In this document: piece after piece, positions 9,401 to 15,204 of the stretch | Layout of the letters: every line of letters begins with the position of its first letter | Numbering within the stretch: the stretch's first letter is position 1 | Assembly (NCBI GenBank): GCA_009387755.1 | Contig: GG697240.1 | Location: forward strand, 188,001-252,000 | Direction of reading: 5' to 3' | From: Candidatus Micrarchaeum acidiphilum ARMAN-2 | GTDB lineage: Archaea; Micrarchaeota; Micrarchaeia; Micrarchaeales; Micrarchaeaceae | DNA: 64,000 bases | Notes under the pieces: generated by a model | What the model saw: only the letters and a program-made list of their open reading frames with translations | Database searches by the model: none | Told to the model about the DNA's origin: nothing | Program-made: the position numbers and the translations under genes

Positions 9401-9543
9401 GGGCCCTGGCCTATGTATCCGGACTGCGGGTATTCGGGCTGGCCGCTTGGATTCTGAGGGTTATTCTGGTCTGGGGAGCTCGGTGCATAGGGATTTGGTA
9501 TGCCCTGGTTCTGGTTTGTATAATCATTTTGAGGGCTTTGCAT
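6469..9543 (-). CDS. Large membrane-anchored parallel beta-helix surface protein
   Basis: 1024 residues. The N-terminus (1-85) is a disordered Pro/Gln/Asn/Gly-rich cytoplasmic tail, followed by a basic KKEKRKSNKK stretch and one membrane helix (LIPIIIVIAVIAVAGVMFIS, about 90-109). The rest is extracellular, Asn/Ser/Thr-rich, with many N-glycosylation sequons and repeated short units such as NNTGLDAHIGMQLSG and SNGIYISNSSSSIIKNF. Those are the periodic pattern of right-handed beta-helix (NosD/PbH1) folds. Three blocks beginning with a Cys and PGxYxL (for example SPGLYYQ, SPGTYTL, RPGNYSL) show internal duplication. An A+T-rich TATA-like stretch lies about 30 bases before ATG 9543. Probably a cell-surface glycoprotein; ligand unknown. 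Confidence 0.75.
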   Translation of the reverse strand: MQSPQNDYTNQNQGIPNPYAPSSPDQNNPQNPSGQPEYPQSGYIGQGPQQYGQGMSVNVTPENPIAQPPSGELGSGELKKEKRKSNKKMLIPIIIVIAVIAVAGVMFISKPHVTTTISTTSIPAHPVSSFTSCTTIRSPGLYYQEAPISTKITNGTCISVTSSNVKLICNGNKIVGSAPLIGKPPFSVGINASGVSNVTVQDCAISNFSYGVYAYSSSKINVSESNVSFNVMSDIYLNDTNGSTISSNKLYNATSAQGALFIGNGSANTTVIKNAIGHSAVTGVNVFSQGNKFYYNSVNLTPTSFVCSSEAGFPKASSAIDNLCYNNTGCDFLTCSGINLPDNLSNVVLSPTVTTCGSIDSPGTYTLQDNLTMYLKGANSGINIFSYAVPCITINSPLAVLNCNNHTITNATVGIMAKGKTLFKIENCRVSGTTFGALIENATNSSIYNSSFSKSYTGITLSGSDLVTMSGVDAKNDTNGIYISNSSSSIIKNFNFSRNSYGIYVNSSIGNSFTGGVAVNNSQIDLYATPNSANSTDNFMGSTVCGLSDTHWSTCRNYEEPYLKVYPVFSCGSLYRPGNYSLSGSLAAGAGSCLTINTNNVKLSCNGNRISEVLPSTTNYGIFDSGHSNITITNCTLSSFRYGLYAANARNIRVSGLNASLGGTGITLSNVSASSIVKSKAESNSNYDVVLDKSSGIIFMANNMTNSRPTSVSMLIENSTRNTIANNTGLDAHIGMQLSGASQGNNISNNYMELSGYEDYVCAPQDSNLNSENGGVNYGTKKIGCHWLAALSPTAPSADCQVALTPTTYSLSTDALYESGNICYGIYSSGVTLNCNNHTIISNSGGTFAAFAHSGSSKIENCYLKGFATPITATNTSVSIINATVYVNSTKLAPSASAISVNMSKQFSILRSNVLTDYIAINISNSTSGSIKYNNATGSIAYYAYNTSSTDFQGNIAPPQSTLGLYLYGSSADSFQNNIFNSTGIGIECLASAQGNKSAYDQGGNVCSSSENCGWISASSLTCK

Positions 9544-9643
9544 TCAACCACGCAAACATATCAACACAAATTTAAATTTTATATTTCTAATGCCTTATAA
9601 AAGTATAAAAGCTTTTAATATCAGCGCTGCTTAATAATTTTAA

Positions 9644-9741
9644 GCCCCAGTAGCTCAGTGGTAGAGCGCCTGTCTCGTAAACTTCTAAGGCATTGGAGCC
9701 ATGAAAACAGGAGGTCGAGGGTTCAACTCCCTCTTGGGGCT
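9644..9741 (+). tRNA. tRNA-Thr(CGT) with canonical-position intron
   Basis: Acceptor stem GCCCCAG pairs with TTGGGGC (one G-U), the D-arm is normal, and the T-arm is GAGGG/CCCTC around TTCAACT. The anticodon stem is CCTGT (9669-9673) and ACAGG (9707-9711). The loop is C-T-CGT-A-A once a 26-nt insert at 9680-9705 is removed, placing the intron at the canonical 37/38 position. Discriminator U73 agrees with archaeal tRNA-Thr. It decodes ACG. It directly borders the accessory island on its 3' side. Confidence 0.92.
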
Positions 9742-9914
9742 TTCATCTTAGAGATGGAAGTCCTTTTATTGCATAGGATAACTTTTTCAGGTAAAGCAAC
9801 AAGCTGCACGAGAAGAACATGCTGTTTATAAAAAGCAGCGCCAAGCATTCGCCGGACTTCATAGCATTCCATATAAGCAAGAAGAAGAGGTATTTTTGGG
9901 ATACCTAAAGCGGA

Positions 9915-10130
9915 ATGAGCTACGAAATACGAACAAGCACAAGAAAGGACACGATAGAAATTAACTAAGTGAAGACAGGCATTCGGATAATGTGGATGGC
10001 CGAGAATGAAGGAGTAATAGAAAACATTAAAGAGCTAACGAAGCAAAGAGACGACTATGTGCTTTTAATGTTCAATATTGCGATATTACATAAAGTATTG
10101 GCAATACTTACACCTTTAAATATTTTATAG
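9915..10130 (+). pseudogene. Possible degenerate small ORF with one internal stop
   Basis: From ATG 9915 the frame runs 17 codons to TAA at 9966-9968, then continues in the same frame to TAG at 10128-10130. The second part contains ATG 9990 and would encode 46 residues (ending FNIAILHKVLAILTPLNIL). The peptide is amphipathic and matches nothing I recognise. It may be a decayed gene from an integrated element, a real 46-residue protein, or chance. Confidence 0.25.
10093..10109. promoter_or_regulatory. Operator-like palindrome (8-bp arms, 1-base centre)
   Basis: AAGTATTG, one base, CAATACTT. The core TATTG/CAATA is shared with a second perfect palindrome at 10187-10200, and both lie upstream of the A+T-rich gene at 10218. 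A TATA-like run (10115-10128) lies between them. Two related dyads before one gene suggest a dimeric repressor, but no regulator gene is adjacent. Confidence 0.35.
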
Positions 10131-10186
10131 TGCACGTTGTAATTAATTTTAAGCCGCGAACAAAGTATCCGAAATCATACATAATG

Positions 10187-10200
10187 GTTATTGCAATAAC
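10187..10200. promoter_or_regulatory. 14-bp perfect palindrome upstream of the A+T-rich gene
   Basis: GTTATTGCAATAAC is its own reverse complement and ends 17 bases before ATG 10218. It shares the TATTG/CAATA half-sites with the palindrome at 10093-10109. At this distance it would overlap a transcription start, consistent with repression. This is a sequence observation only. Confidence 0.35.
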
Positions 10201-10217
10201 TAAATTGATTGATTAAA

Positions 10218-10904
10218 ATGGGGTTTGTTTCAAAACTTATTGGAGTTATTGTTGTTATCGGCATCTTGGGATCCATAGTATATGGTGCATATTATTTTGA
10301 TTTATTTGGGCTTCAATCATATATACCAATTTCAGGTATTCCAGGAATAACAGCACCAAATTCTCAATTTATAAATGGCTCTCTTGGAAATAATGTAAAT
10401 GCAAATTATAGCTCACAATACAGACTTGCATTAAATATAACAAAGAAGTATAATGAGCCAATAAAAAAGATAATACTTTTTTCAGGAAATTTAACAAATA
10501 GTTTAATAAATGCAAATAATGAGCAACAGTTCTCAACACAAGGAACATCTCTATATCAAGTAAAATATAATGGATTTTATATTCCAATTTCTCAAAATAT
10601 TTCAGATGAGTTAGTAAATGACTTAAATTATATCCCTTCATTAGTTGGCAAAACAGTTTATTTAGAATTTACTGTTGGTGGATTTAATAAGAAGGTTTTT
10701 AATATTACTCAAGCTCCATATACAGTTAAATCAGAAAGAATAGTTGGACCAAAAGTATTTTGGTATCTAACACAAGCAACAGGAATACCAGATTCTACTG
10801 CAATAAATTGGATTCATGCAAATGAAACAGTTATGAATAAAAGTGTATTTGGAATTGTTGGCATATATTATAATGGGACAGAGATTTTAACTCCGACAGG
10901 TTAA
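10218..10904 (+). CDS. A+T-rich, N-terminally anchored exported protein, unknown function
   Basis: 228 residues from ATG 10218 (an in-frame TTG at 10209 is the alternative). One N-terminal membrane helix (LIGVIVVIGILGSIVYGAYY) is followed by an extracellular domain with many NxS/T sequons and no Cys. Codon choice is visibly different from all surrounding genes: almost every third position is A or T (AAT, ATA, TTA, AAA dominate). This points to recent transfer, from a low-GC archaeon or a virus. It lies between the tRNA-Thr and the ankyrin cluster. I do not recognise the family. Confidence 0.7.
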   Translation: MGFVSKLIGVIVVIGILGSIVYGAYYFDLFGLQSYIPISGIPGITAPNSQFINGSLGNNVNANYSSQYRLALNITKKYNEPIKKIILFSGNLTNSLINANNEQQFSTQGTSLYQVKYNGFYIPISQNISDELVNDLNYIPSLVGKTVYLEFTVGGFNKKVFNITQAPYTVKSERIVGPKVFWYLTQATGIPDSTAINWIHANETVMNKSVFGIVGIYYNGTEILTPTG

Positions 10905-10993
10905 TAAATTATTAAGGTGTTCCAGCATCGTGTTCATAAAATATATATCTATTTGTATTTGAAAGATTTTCTGAAAGTGAAAGGCCTGTTTGA

Positions 10994-11512
10994 TTAGTTG
11001 TTATCCTGCTGGCGCCTCAGCACCCCGGATAATTCGGGTTTGAGTCTGCTGGCGCTTCCTTCTTCTTTTCTTATGCTGTTAGTTATACGATTCTTAATCC
11101 GTGCAAGCATGATGGAATCCAGGTACTCTGCTATCTCTGCATGTCCGTTATCTTTAGCCATATCAGAAGCGGTTTTTCCATCATTTCCGGTTATGCTTAA
11201 ATCCGCGCCATGTTCGGCAAGAAACTTTACAATGTCGAAGTGGCCTTGCGAAGCGGCTAGCATAATTCCGGTCAATCCGGCGCTATTCTTTTTATTTATA
11301 TCGACGCCTTGGGCCAATAGCCTTTCTACTTTGCCCAAATCCCCTTTGCTTGCTTCATTTGGCCAATCATCTACCGAAGTCCTGCTTTTGGACCATGCAG
11401 GTGTCCATGAAGAGCCACCATCCTCGGTTATTCCCGTATTATACACCAAATTTATTTTGCGTGTGGTTGCACTGATAATTGTTGTTTTTATGCGTGCTGC
11501 ATTCTGGCACAA
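10994..11512 (-). CDS. Ankyrin-repeat protein 1 (172 aa)
   Basis: The middle contains about three ankyrin repeats (GLTGIMLAASQGHFDIVKFL and GKTASDMAKDNGHAEIAEYL are clear). A polar 48-residue N-terminus with GGSSWTPAWSKS precedes them. The C-terminus, LKPELSGVLRRQQ, matches the tails of the two ankyrin proteins downstream. The only upstream start in frame is TTG 11512. It is preceded by a promoter box at 11527-11552 almost identical to that of the MoxR operon. It therefore appears to be transcribed separately but co-regulated. Ankyrin repeats bind proteins, so it is probably a partner or adaptor for the MoxR/VWA pair (inference). Confidence 0.8.
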   Translation of the reverse strand: MCQNAARIKTTIISATTRKINLVYNTGITEDGGSSWTPAWSKSRTSVDDWPNEASKGDLGKVERLLAQGVDINKKNSAGLTGIMLAASQGHFDIVKFLAEHGADLSITGNDGKTASDMAKDNGHAEIAEYLDSIMLARIKNRITNSIRKEEGSASRLKPELSGVLRRQQDNN

Positions 11513-11526
11513 CGTATAAGCAACAC

Positions 11527-11552
11527 AGGTAGCGTTCAGATATATAAAGTTT
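11527..11552 (-). promoter_or_regulatory. Promoter box shared with the MoxR operon
   Basis: On the minus strand this reads (CAAAC)TTTATATATCTGAACGCTACCT, a TATA box with about 12 conserved bases downstream of it. The copy before the MoxR gene (16728-16753) differs at only a few positions. The TATA element lies about 30 bases before TTG 11512, so a nearly leaderless transcript is expected. Confidence 0.6.
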
Positions 11553-11562
11553 GCCCTTCTTT

Positions 11563-11636
11563 GGGCTTTGTTGAGAAAGTCGATTTTGTTGGTAAAGCAA
11601 TAAAAATGTTGATAAGGTCCGACTTAATCAACAAGG
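11563..11636. repeat. Dispersed hairpin repeat, copy A
   Basis: Begins GGGCTTTGTTGAGAAAGTC and ends GACTTAATCAACAAGG. Like the other copies it has two or three direct TTGTTGA-type units on the left and one inverted unit (TCAACAA) on the right, so the ends can pair as an imperfect hairpin. The right end is less perfect than in copies B-D. It sits between two ankyrin genes. Confidence 0.6.
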
Positions 11637-11723
11637 ACGGAAATTAGCAGAGGAATAACTTTATTTTAAACGTCTCTGCCAAGAGCAGTTAATTACCTGA
11701 TTAAAAGCTGCTCGCTAAATATT

Positions 11724-12410
11724 CTAACGCCTCAGGACGTTTGAAAATTCAGTTTTGAGTTGGTTTTTGCTGCTAGCTTCGCGGACTGTGCCTCTTGCAT
11801 CAGAATTTATTTCCTTGGCATCTTTCTGCATTAGGGAATCCAAGTACGCCGCTATGTTCTCGTGCCCGTTTTCTCTTGCCAGAATTGCAGCAGTAATTCC
11901 ATTATAGTCAGTCATGGTCTGGTCTGCGCCGTGCGCCACCAAATACTTTACAATACTTAGATCTCCTTTCATGGCAGTCAGTAGGAGAGCTGTGCGGCCG
12001 CTAGGATCTCTTGCATTTACATCGGCACCGGCCTCGACTAAGTACTCTACATAATTTAGGAGACCAGAATCAGCAGCCCATAAAAGAGCTCTTACATCAA
12101 CTTTAGCGCCGTGCGCCACAAGAAACTTTAGAATATCTAAGTAAAGATTCTGCACGGACAGCATAACTGCCGTCGATCCGTCCTTGCCCTGTTTATTTAC
12201 ATCTGCACCGTTTTTAACCAGCAACTCTACAATATTAAGATGGCCGCCGGGGATAGCCATTAGCAGAGCCGTGCGCCCATCGCGCGTTTTTGCATTTGCA
12301 TCTGCGCCATCTTCCAGTAATTCTTTTACCGTGTTTATGTTACCATTGGCGGCAGCACGGACCAGCTTTGCATTAAGCCTTTCTTCTAGCATATCTGTAA
12401 AAATTGGCAT
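11724..12410 (-). CDS. Ankyrin-repeat protein 2 (228 aa)
   Basis: About five consecutive ankyrin repeats cover residues 10-180 (for example GRTALLMAIPGGHLNIVELL and GRTALLLTAMKGDLSIVKYL). A charged linker and the C-terminal tail QLKTEFSNVLRR follow. That tail is nearly identical to the one in ankyrin protein 3 and close to that in protein 1. ATG 12410 has a GGGTGA ribosome site 6 bases upstream and lies 16 bases after ankyrin gene 3, so it is the last gene of the moxR-vwa-ank-ank operon. No enzymatic domain, signal peptide or membrane segment is visible. Confidence 0.88.
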   Translation of the reverse strand: MPIFTDMLEERLNAKLVRAAANGNINTVKELLEDGADANAKTRDGRTALLMAIPGGHLNIVELLVKNGADVNKQGKDGSTAVMLSVQNLYLDILKFLVAHGAKVDVRALLWAADSGLLNYVEYLVEAGADVNARDPSGRTALLLTAMKGDLSIVKYLVAHGADQTMTDYNGITAAILARENGHENIAAYLDSLMQKDAKEINSDARGTVREASSKNQLKTEFSNVLRR

Positions 12411-12426
12411 TTAGTTCACCCGTATT

Positions 12427-13062
12427 TTATTGACGCCGCAGGACGTTTGAAAATTCTGTGTTGAGTTGATTTTTGCTTCCAACTTCACTCTTCGTGGTGT
12501 TTGTTATTTCATTCCTCATCCGAATTAGGGAATCAAGGTATACTGCCACATCATTATAGCCGTTGCGTTTAGCCTGCATGGCGGCGGTTTCTCCATTATT
12601 ATCTTTTATTGTCAAATCCGCACCGAGCTTCACAAGCAATTCTACAACTTTAAAATCGTTTTGCGAAGCCGCGAGCATCAGTGCCGTCGATCCGTCTTTG
12701 TCCCTCATATCTATTTCTGCTTTGTTTTTAACCAGAAATGAGATAATTTCCATAGCGGCCCCCACATCATAAGCATTATCAGAAATCTCCATAAGCGCTG
12801 TCCGCCCATTGTCCGTTTTTACATCCACAAGTGCACCGTGCTCCACAAGCAATTTTACCACATCGGGATGGCGGCGATTTGCGGCCCAAATAAGGGCTGT
12901 CCAGCCGTCTTCGCCCTGTTTATTTACGTCTGCGCCTCGCTCCAAGAGCTTTTTAACCTTGTCTATGTTGCCTTCCTTTGCTTCGTATAGCAAATCGTCC
13001 TTTGGGACTTCATGATGCCGGCTTGTAAAGTAGTAGTCACCATCTCCCGTCGATCCTCCCAT
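12427..13062 (-). CDS. Ankyrin-repeat protein 3 (211 aa)
   Basis: Ankyrin repeats span residues 20-175, with clear units GWTALIWAANRRHPDVVKLL and GSTALMLAASQNDFKVVELL. One repeat is lengthened by an insertion (AYDVGAAMEIISFLV). The N-terminus MGGSTGDGDYYFTSR is polar. The tail QLNTEFSNVLRRQ is shared with ankyrin proteins 1 and 2. Its ATG lies one base after the VWA gene stop, indicating tight translational coupling to the VWA protein and hence a likely physical partnership. Sequence is close to protein 2, so tandem duplication is likely. Confidence 0.88.
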   Translation of the reverse strand: MGGSTGDGDYYFTSRHHEVPKDDLLYEAKEGNIDKVKKLLERGADVNKQGEDGWTALIWAANRRHPDVVKLLVEHGALVDVKTDNGRTALMEISDNAYDVGAAMEIISFLVKNKAEIDMRDKDGSTALMLAASQNDFKVVELLVKLGADLTIKDNNGETAAMQAKRNGYNDVAVYLDSLIRMRNEITNTTKSEVGSKNQLNTEFSNVLRRQ

Positions 13063-13063
13063 A

Positions 13064-15181
13064 TTACCGCCTTAATCTATTTTCCAACTGCTTTTTTATA
13101 TTGTCTACTATGCCCTTTATGCCTTTTTCAAGGACCTTTTCTACTTCGTCCATAGAGCTGACATTAAAATACCAATCGCTCGGTGAGAATATTTCCACCG
13201 CGCGCGCGGCTTCCCTTGAGATAAAGATTGTAAATACATTTACATTCTTCATTGCATTCTTTAGGCTATTCAGGGCATTTTTGGTTTCCTGGCCATTGTT
13301 TGGATCCCCATCCGTTATTATGAAAAGGGTTTTGTCAAAATTGCTTTTGTCTTTCTTCATCAGATCCATGGCATAATAAATTGCAATATCGGTAGGTGTG
13401 TCGCCCATAGCAGCCAGGTTCATTAGCATCTTCCTATCAAACTCGAATACATGGGTGCCGTCTGATCCGTAAAAACCAAACATCCTTAGATGCACGTATT
13501 TAGAGCCGTCCAGGCTATCGTGTATACTTCCGAGTATCCTCTTGGCTGCATTTATCTTTTGGCCCCCCATTGAGCCAGATATGTCAAGGAGCATCCATAT
13601 TTCTGCGCCTGCGTCCTTGATGTGCCTAAGGTAAGGTTTAGAAATGTATGCAGGATCCTTTGTTACTTCATACCTTATAAGTTTTCTTATATCGGGCCTG
13701 ATTCCGCTTGTGCCACCGGTAAGATCCCTCCGCGGATTGTTCAAAAGTTCAATTTCTTCAAGCATCTTTTTTATTTTGGGGTTCGGCCTTATTCTTTCAT
13801 TGTACTGTTCGACAGGACCGTCATATACGGTTATTGCACCCACGCCGTTTTTTCCGTGGCCGGTTATTTCGAATACCTCTTTAGAAGATGACTGATCAGA
13901 CGTTCTGTTAATGGTTCTATCAAGATTATGAATGATTGGATATTTTGATAGGGGCATGTTCTTCAGCAGGTTTAATATTTCGCCTCTGCTGTTATTGAGT
14001 ATTTCTTCTTCGGACCCCGTTAGGTCCTTGTTTAGCTCATTATTGCTTTTAGAGCCGGTTTTGTCACCCATAATCTCTCCTAGAGTAGGCACCAGCTGCG
14101 ATAGAAGCTTGATTTTCTCTTCGATTGCTTTTGAGATCGAGGCTGCGCCGTTGCCAGGCGAGCCTCCTGCGCTGCCTTTGGATTCCATGCCACAACTATC
14201 GGCCTGCGCTCCGTTGCCTGAGTTGCTTCCCTCTGCTTCTTCAGCAGATTTTGTACCGGATGCACTACCGCTGCCCTCATCTGACTTTTCTTTATTTGAA
14301 GCATCCTGTTCCGAGTCTTTTCCTTTGCCGGGCGATATGCCTTCTTTCGGCTGGCCCTGGCTTTGGTCAGAACCGTTCCCCTTAGTGCCTTGCTCGTCTT
14401 CAGCGTTGCTACTGCGGCTACCGGCAAGCACACCGTTATACTGAGTGACGTCAGGCTTGAACTGGAGCTTCTCGCGCTCAAGAGTTTCATTGAAGAGGCT
14501 GAGGATATTGTCGGTTACAACATAGGTGCCCTTCCAGTCGGTGTTTTTGACCTTTTCGAGCTCTTCGGCAAACTTGTCATAGTAGGGTTTGACTTTTGCC
14601 GGAAGCTTAGACTCAAGCGCTATGACATTCCCTCCTGCAATTCCAAAACGCGCAATAAGCAGCGCTTCCTCGAAACCAATTGGGTTTTGTTGTGCAGCGT
14701 TAAATTCGCTTTCGTGCTTGCTCTTAATTCCTTCTATAGTAATATTGTAAAGCGGTATAAAACTTCTCATGCTTCCTGGGAATACCGTGGTCCAGACGCT
14801 TTCTATTCTGCAGTCTTCCACTATGTTTTCGATTTGCTTGACAAATTCGATGGGCATGTTGTGTTTTTCGGAGAGATTTTTTACCATTTCTTCGGTTGCC
14901 CCAAAATTTGTAAGCCAGGTGTGTGCACATTCATGCTGTAGCAGAGCGCGGGCTACACTGACTCCATTCTCTCCAGAATCCGCTATAAGCTTAGAATTGG
15001 AAGACAGATATATTCCATATTCGTTTGGACCTTTCTTGAAACTTGCTGCTGGCGGGCCGCCAGGTATGGAATCGGTTAAGATAAGCGTTAGTTCTCTGTC
15101 TTCGAAGCTGCTGATTAGATCTAACTCGTCTTTCAATAATGATGTATCAAACTTTTTCTTTGTTTTGGCAGTTCCAATCAA
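13064..15181 (-). CDS. VWA-domain protein with HExxH metallopeptidase-like motif (MoxR partner)
   Basis: 705 residues. HECAH at about 83-87 sits in a helix (LLQHECAHTWLTNFG), as in predicted VWA-associated metal-dependent peptidases. Residues of about 255-350 are a low-complexity Gly/Ser/Lys/Glu linker. The C-terminal 190 residues form a von Willebrand A domain with a MIDAS motif (DISGSMG, about 532) and later T and D positions (DTPTD, ITDGDPN). The C-terminus ends ENRLRR, resembling the LRR ending of the ankyrin tails. The start is TTG 15181; no ATG lies nearby. It is 23 bases behind the MoxR gene. VWA/MoxR pairs generally remodel or activate target proteins; the target here is unknown. Confidence 0.85.
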   Translation of the reverse strand: MIGTAKTKKKFDTSLLKDELDLISSFEDRELTLILTDSIPGGPPAASFKKGPNEYGIYLSSNSKLIADSGENGVSVARALLQHECAHTWLTNFGATEEMVKNLSEKHNMPIEFVKQIENIVEDCRIESVWTTVFPGSMRSFIPLYNITIEGIKSKHESEFNAAQQNPIGFEEALLIARFGIAGGNVIALESKLPAKVKPYYDKFAEELEKVKNTDWKGTYVVTDNILSLFNETLEREKLQFKPDVTQYNGVLAGSRSSNAEDEQGTKGNGSDQSQGQPKEGISPGKGKDSEQDASNKEKSDEGSGSASGTKSAEEAEGSNSGNGAQADSCGMESKGSAGGSPGNGAASISKAIEEKIKLLSQLVPTLGEIMGDKTGSKSNNELNKDLTGSEEEILNNSRGEILNLLKNMPLSKYPIIHNLDRTINRTSDQSSSKEVFEITGHGKNGVGAITVYDGPVEQYNERIRPNPKIKKMLEEIELLNNPRRDLTGGTSGIRPDIRKLIRYEVTKDPAYISKPYLRHIKDAGAEIWMLLDISGSMGGQKINAAKRILGSIHDSLDGSKYVHLRMFGFYGSDGTHVFEFDRKMLMNLAAMGDTPTDIAIYYAMDLMKKDKSNFDKTLFIITDGDPNNGQETKNALNSLKNAMKNVNVFTIFISREAARAVEIFSPSDWYFNVSSMDEVEKVLEKGIKGIVDNIKKQLENRLRR

Positions 15182-15204
15182 TTTAAGCGCCTCTTGGCTG
15201 GCAG

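Larger units (their letters stand above)
9742..10217. other. Intergenic stretch with decayed ORF and palindromes
   Basis: No intact gene is recognisable between the tRNA-Thr and the next coding region. It contains a weak reading frame interrupted by one stop (9915-10130) and two related palindromes (10093-10109 and 10187-10200), in DNA that becomes progressively A+T-rich. The position, 3' of a tRNA gene and leading into a compositionally distinct gene, suits the edge of an integrated element. No repeat of the tRNA 3' end was found to mark a second att site. Confidence 0.4.
11513..11723. other. Gap between ankyrin genes 1 and 2
   Basis: Holds the promoter box of ankyrin gene 1 (11527-11552) and one copy of the dispersed hairpin repeat (11563-11636). 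No coding sequence was recognised in the remaining bases, which lie 3' of ankyrin gene 2. Confidence 0.6.

Noticed and set aside
9780-9800. Possible fifth copy of the hairpin repeat near the tRNA (ACTTTTTCA then AAGCAACAAGC)
   Set aside because: Only one half-unit resembles the consensus, with an internal insertion and no partner arm.
14363-14941. Plus-strand open frame of 192 codons opposite the VWA gene
   Set aside because: It lies wholly inside the minus-strand VWA/HExxH gene, has no recognisable motif or start signal, and the opposite strand has clear domain content.
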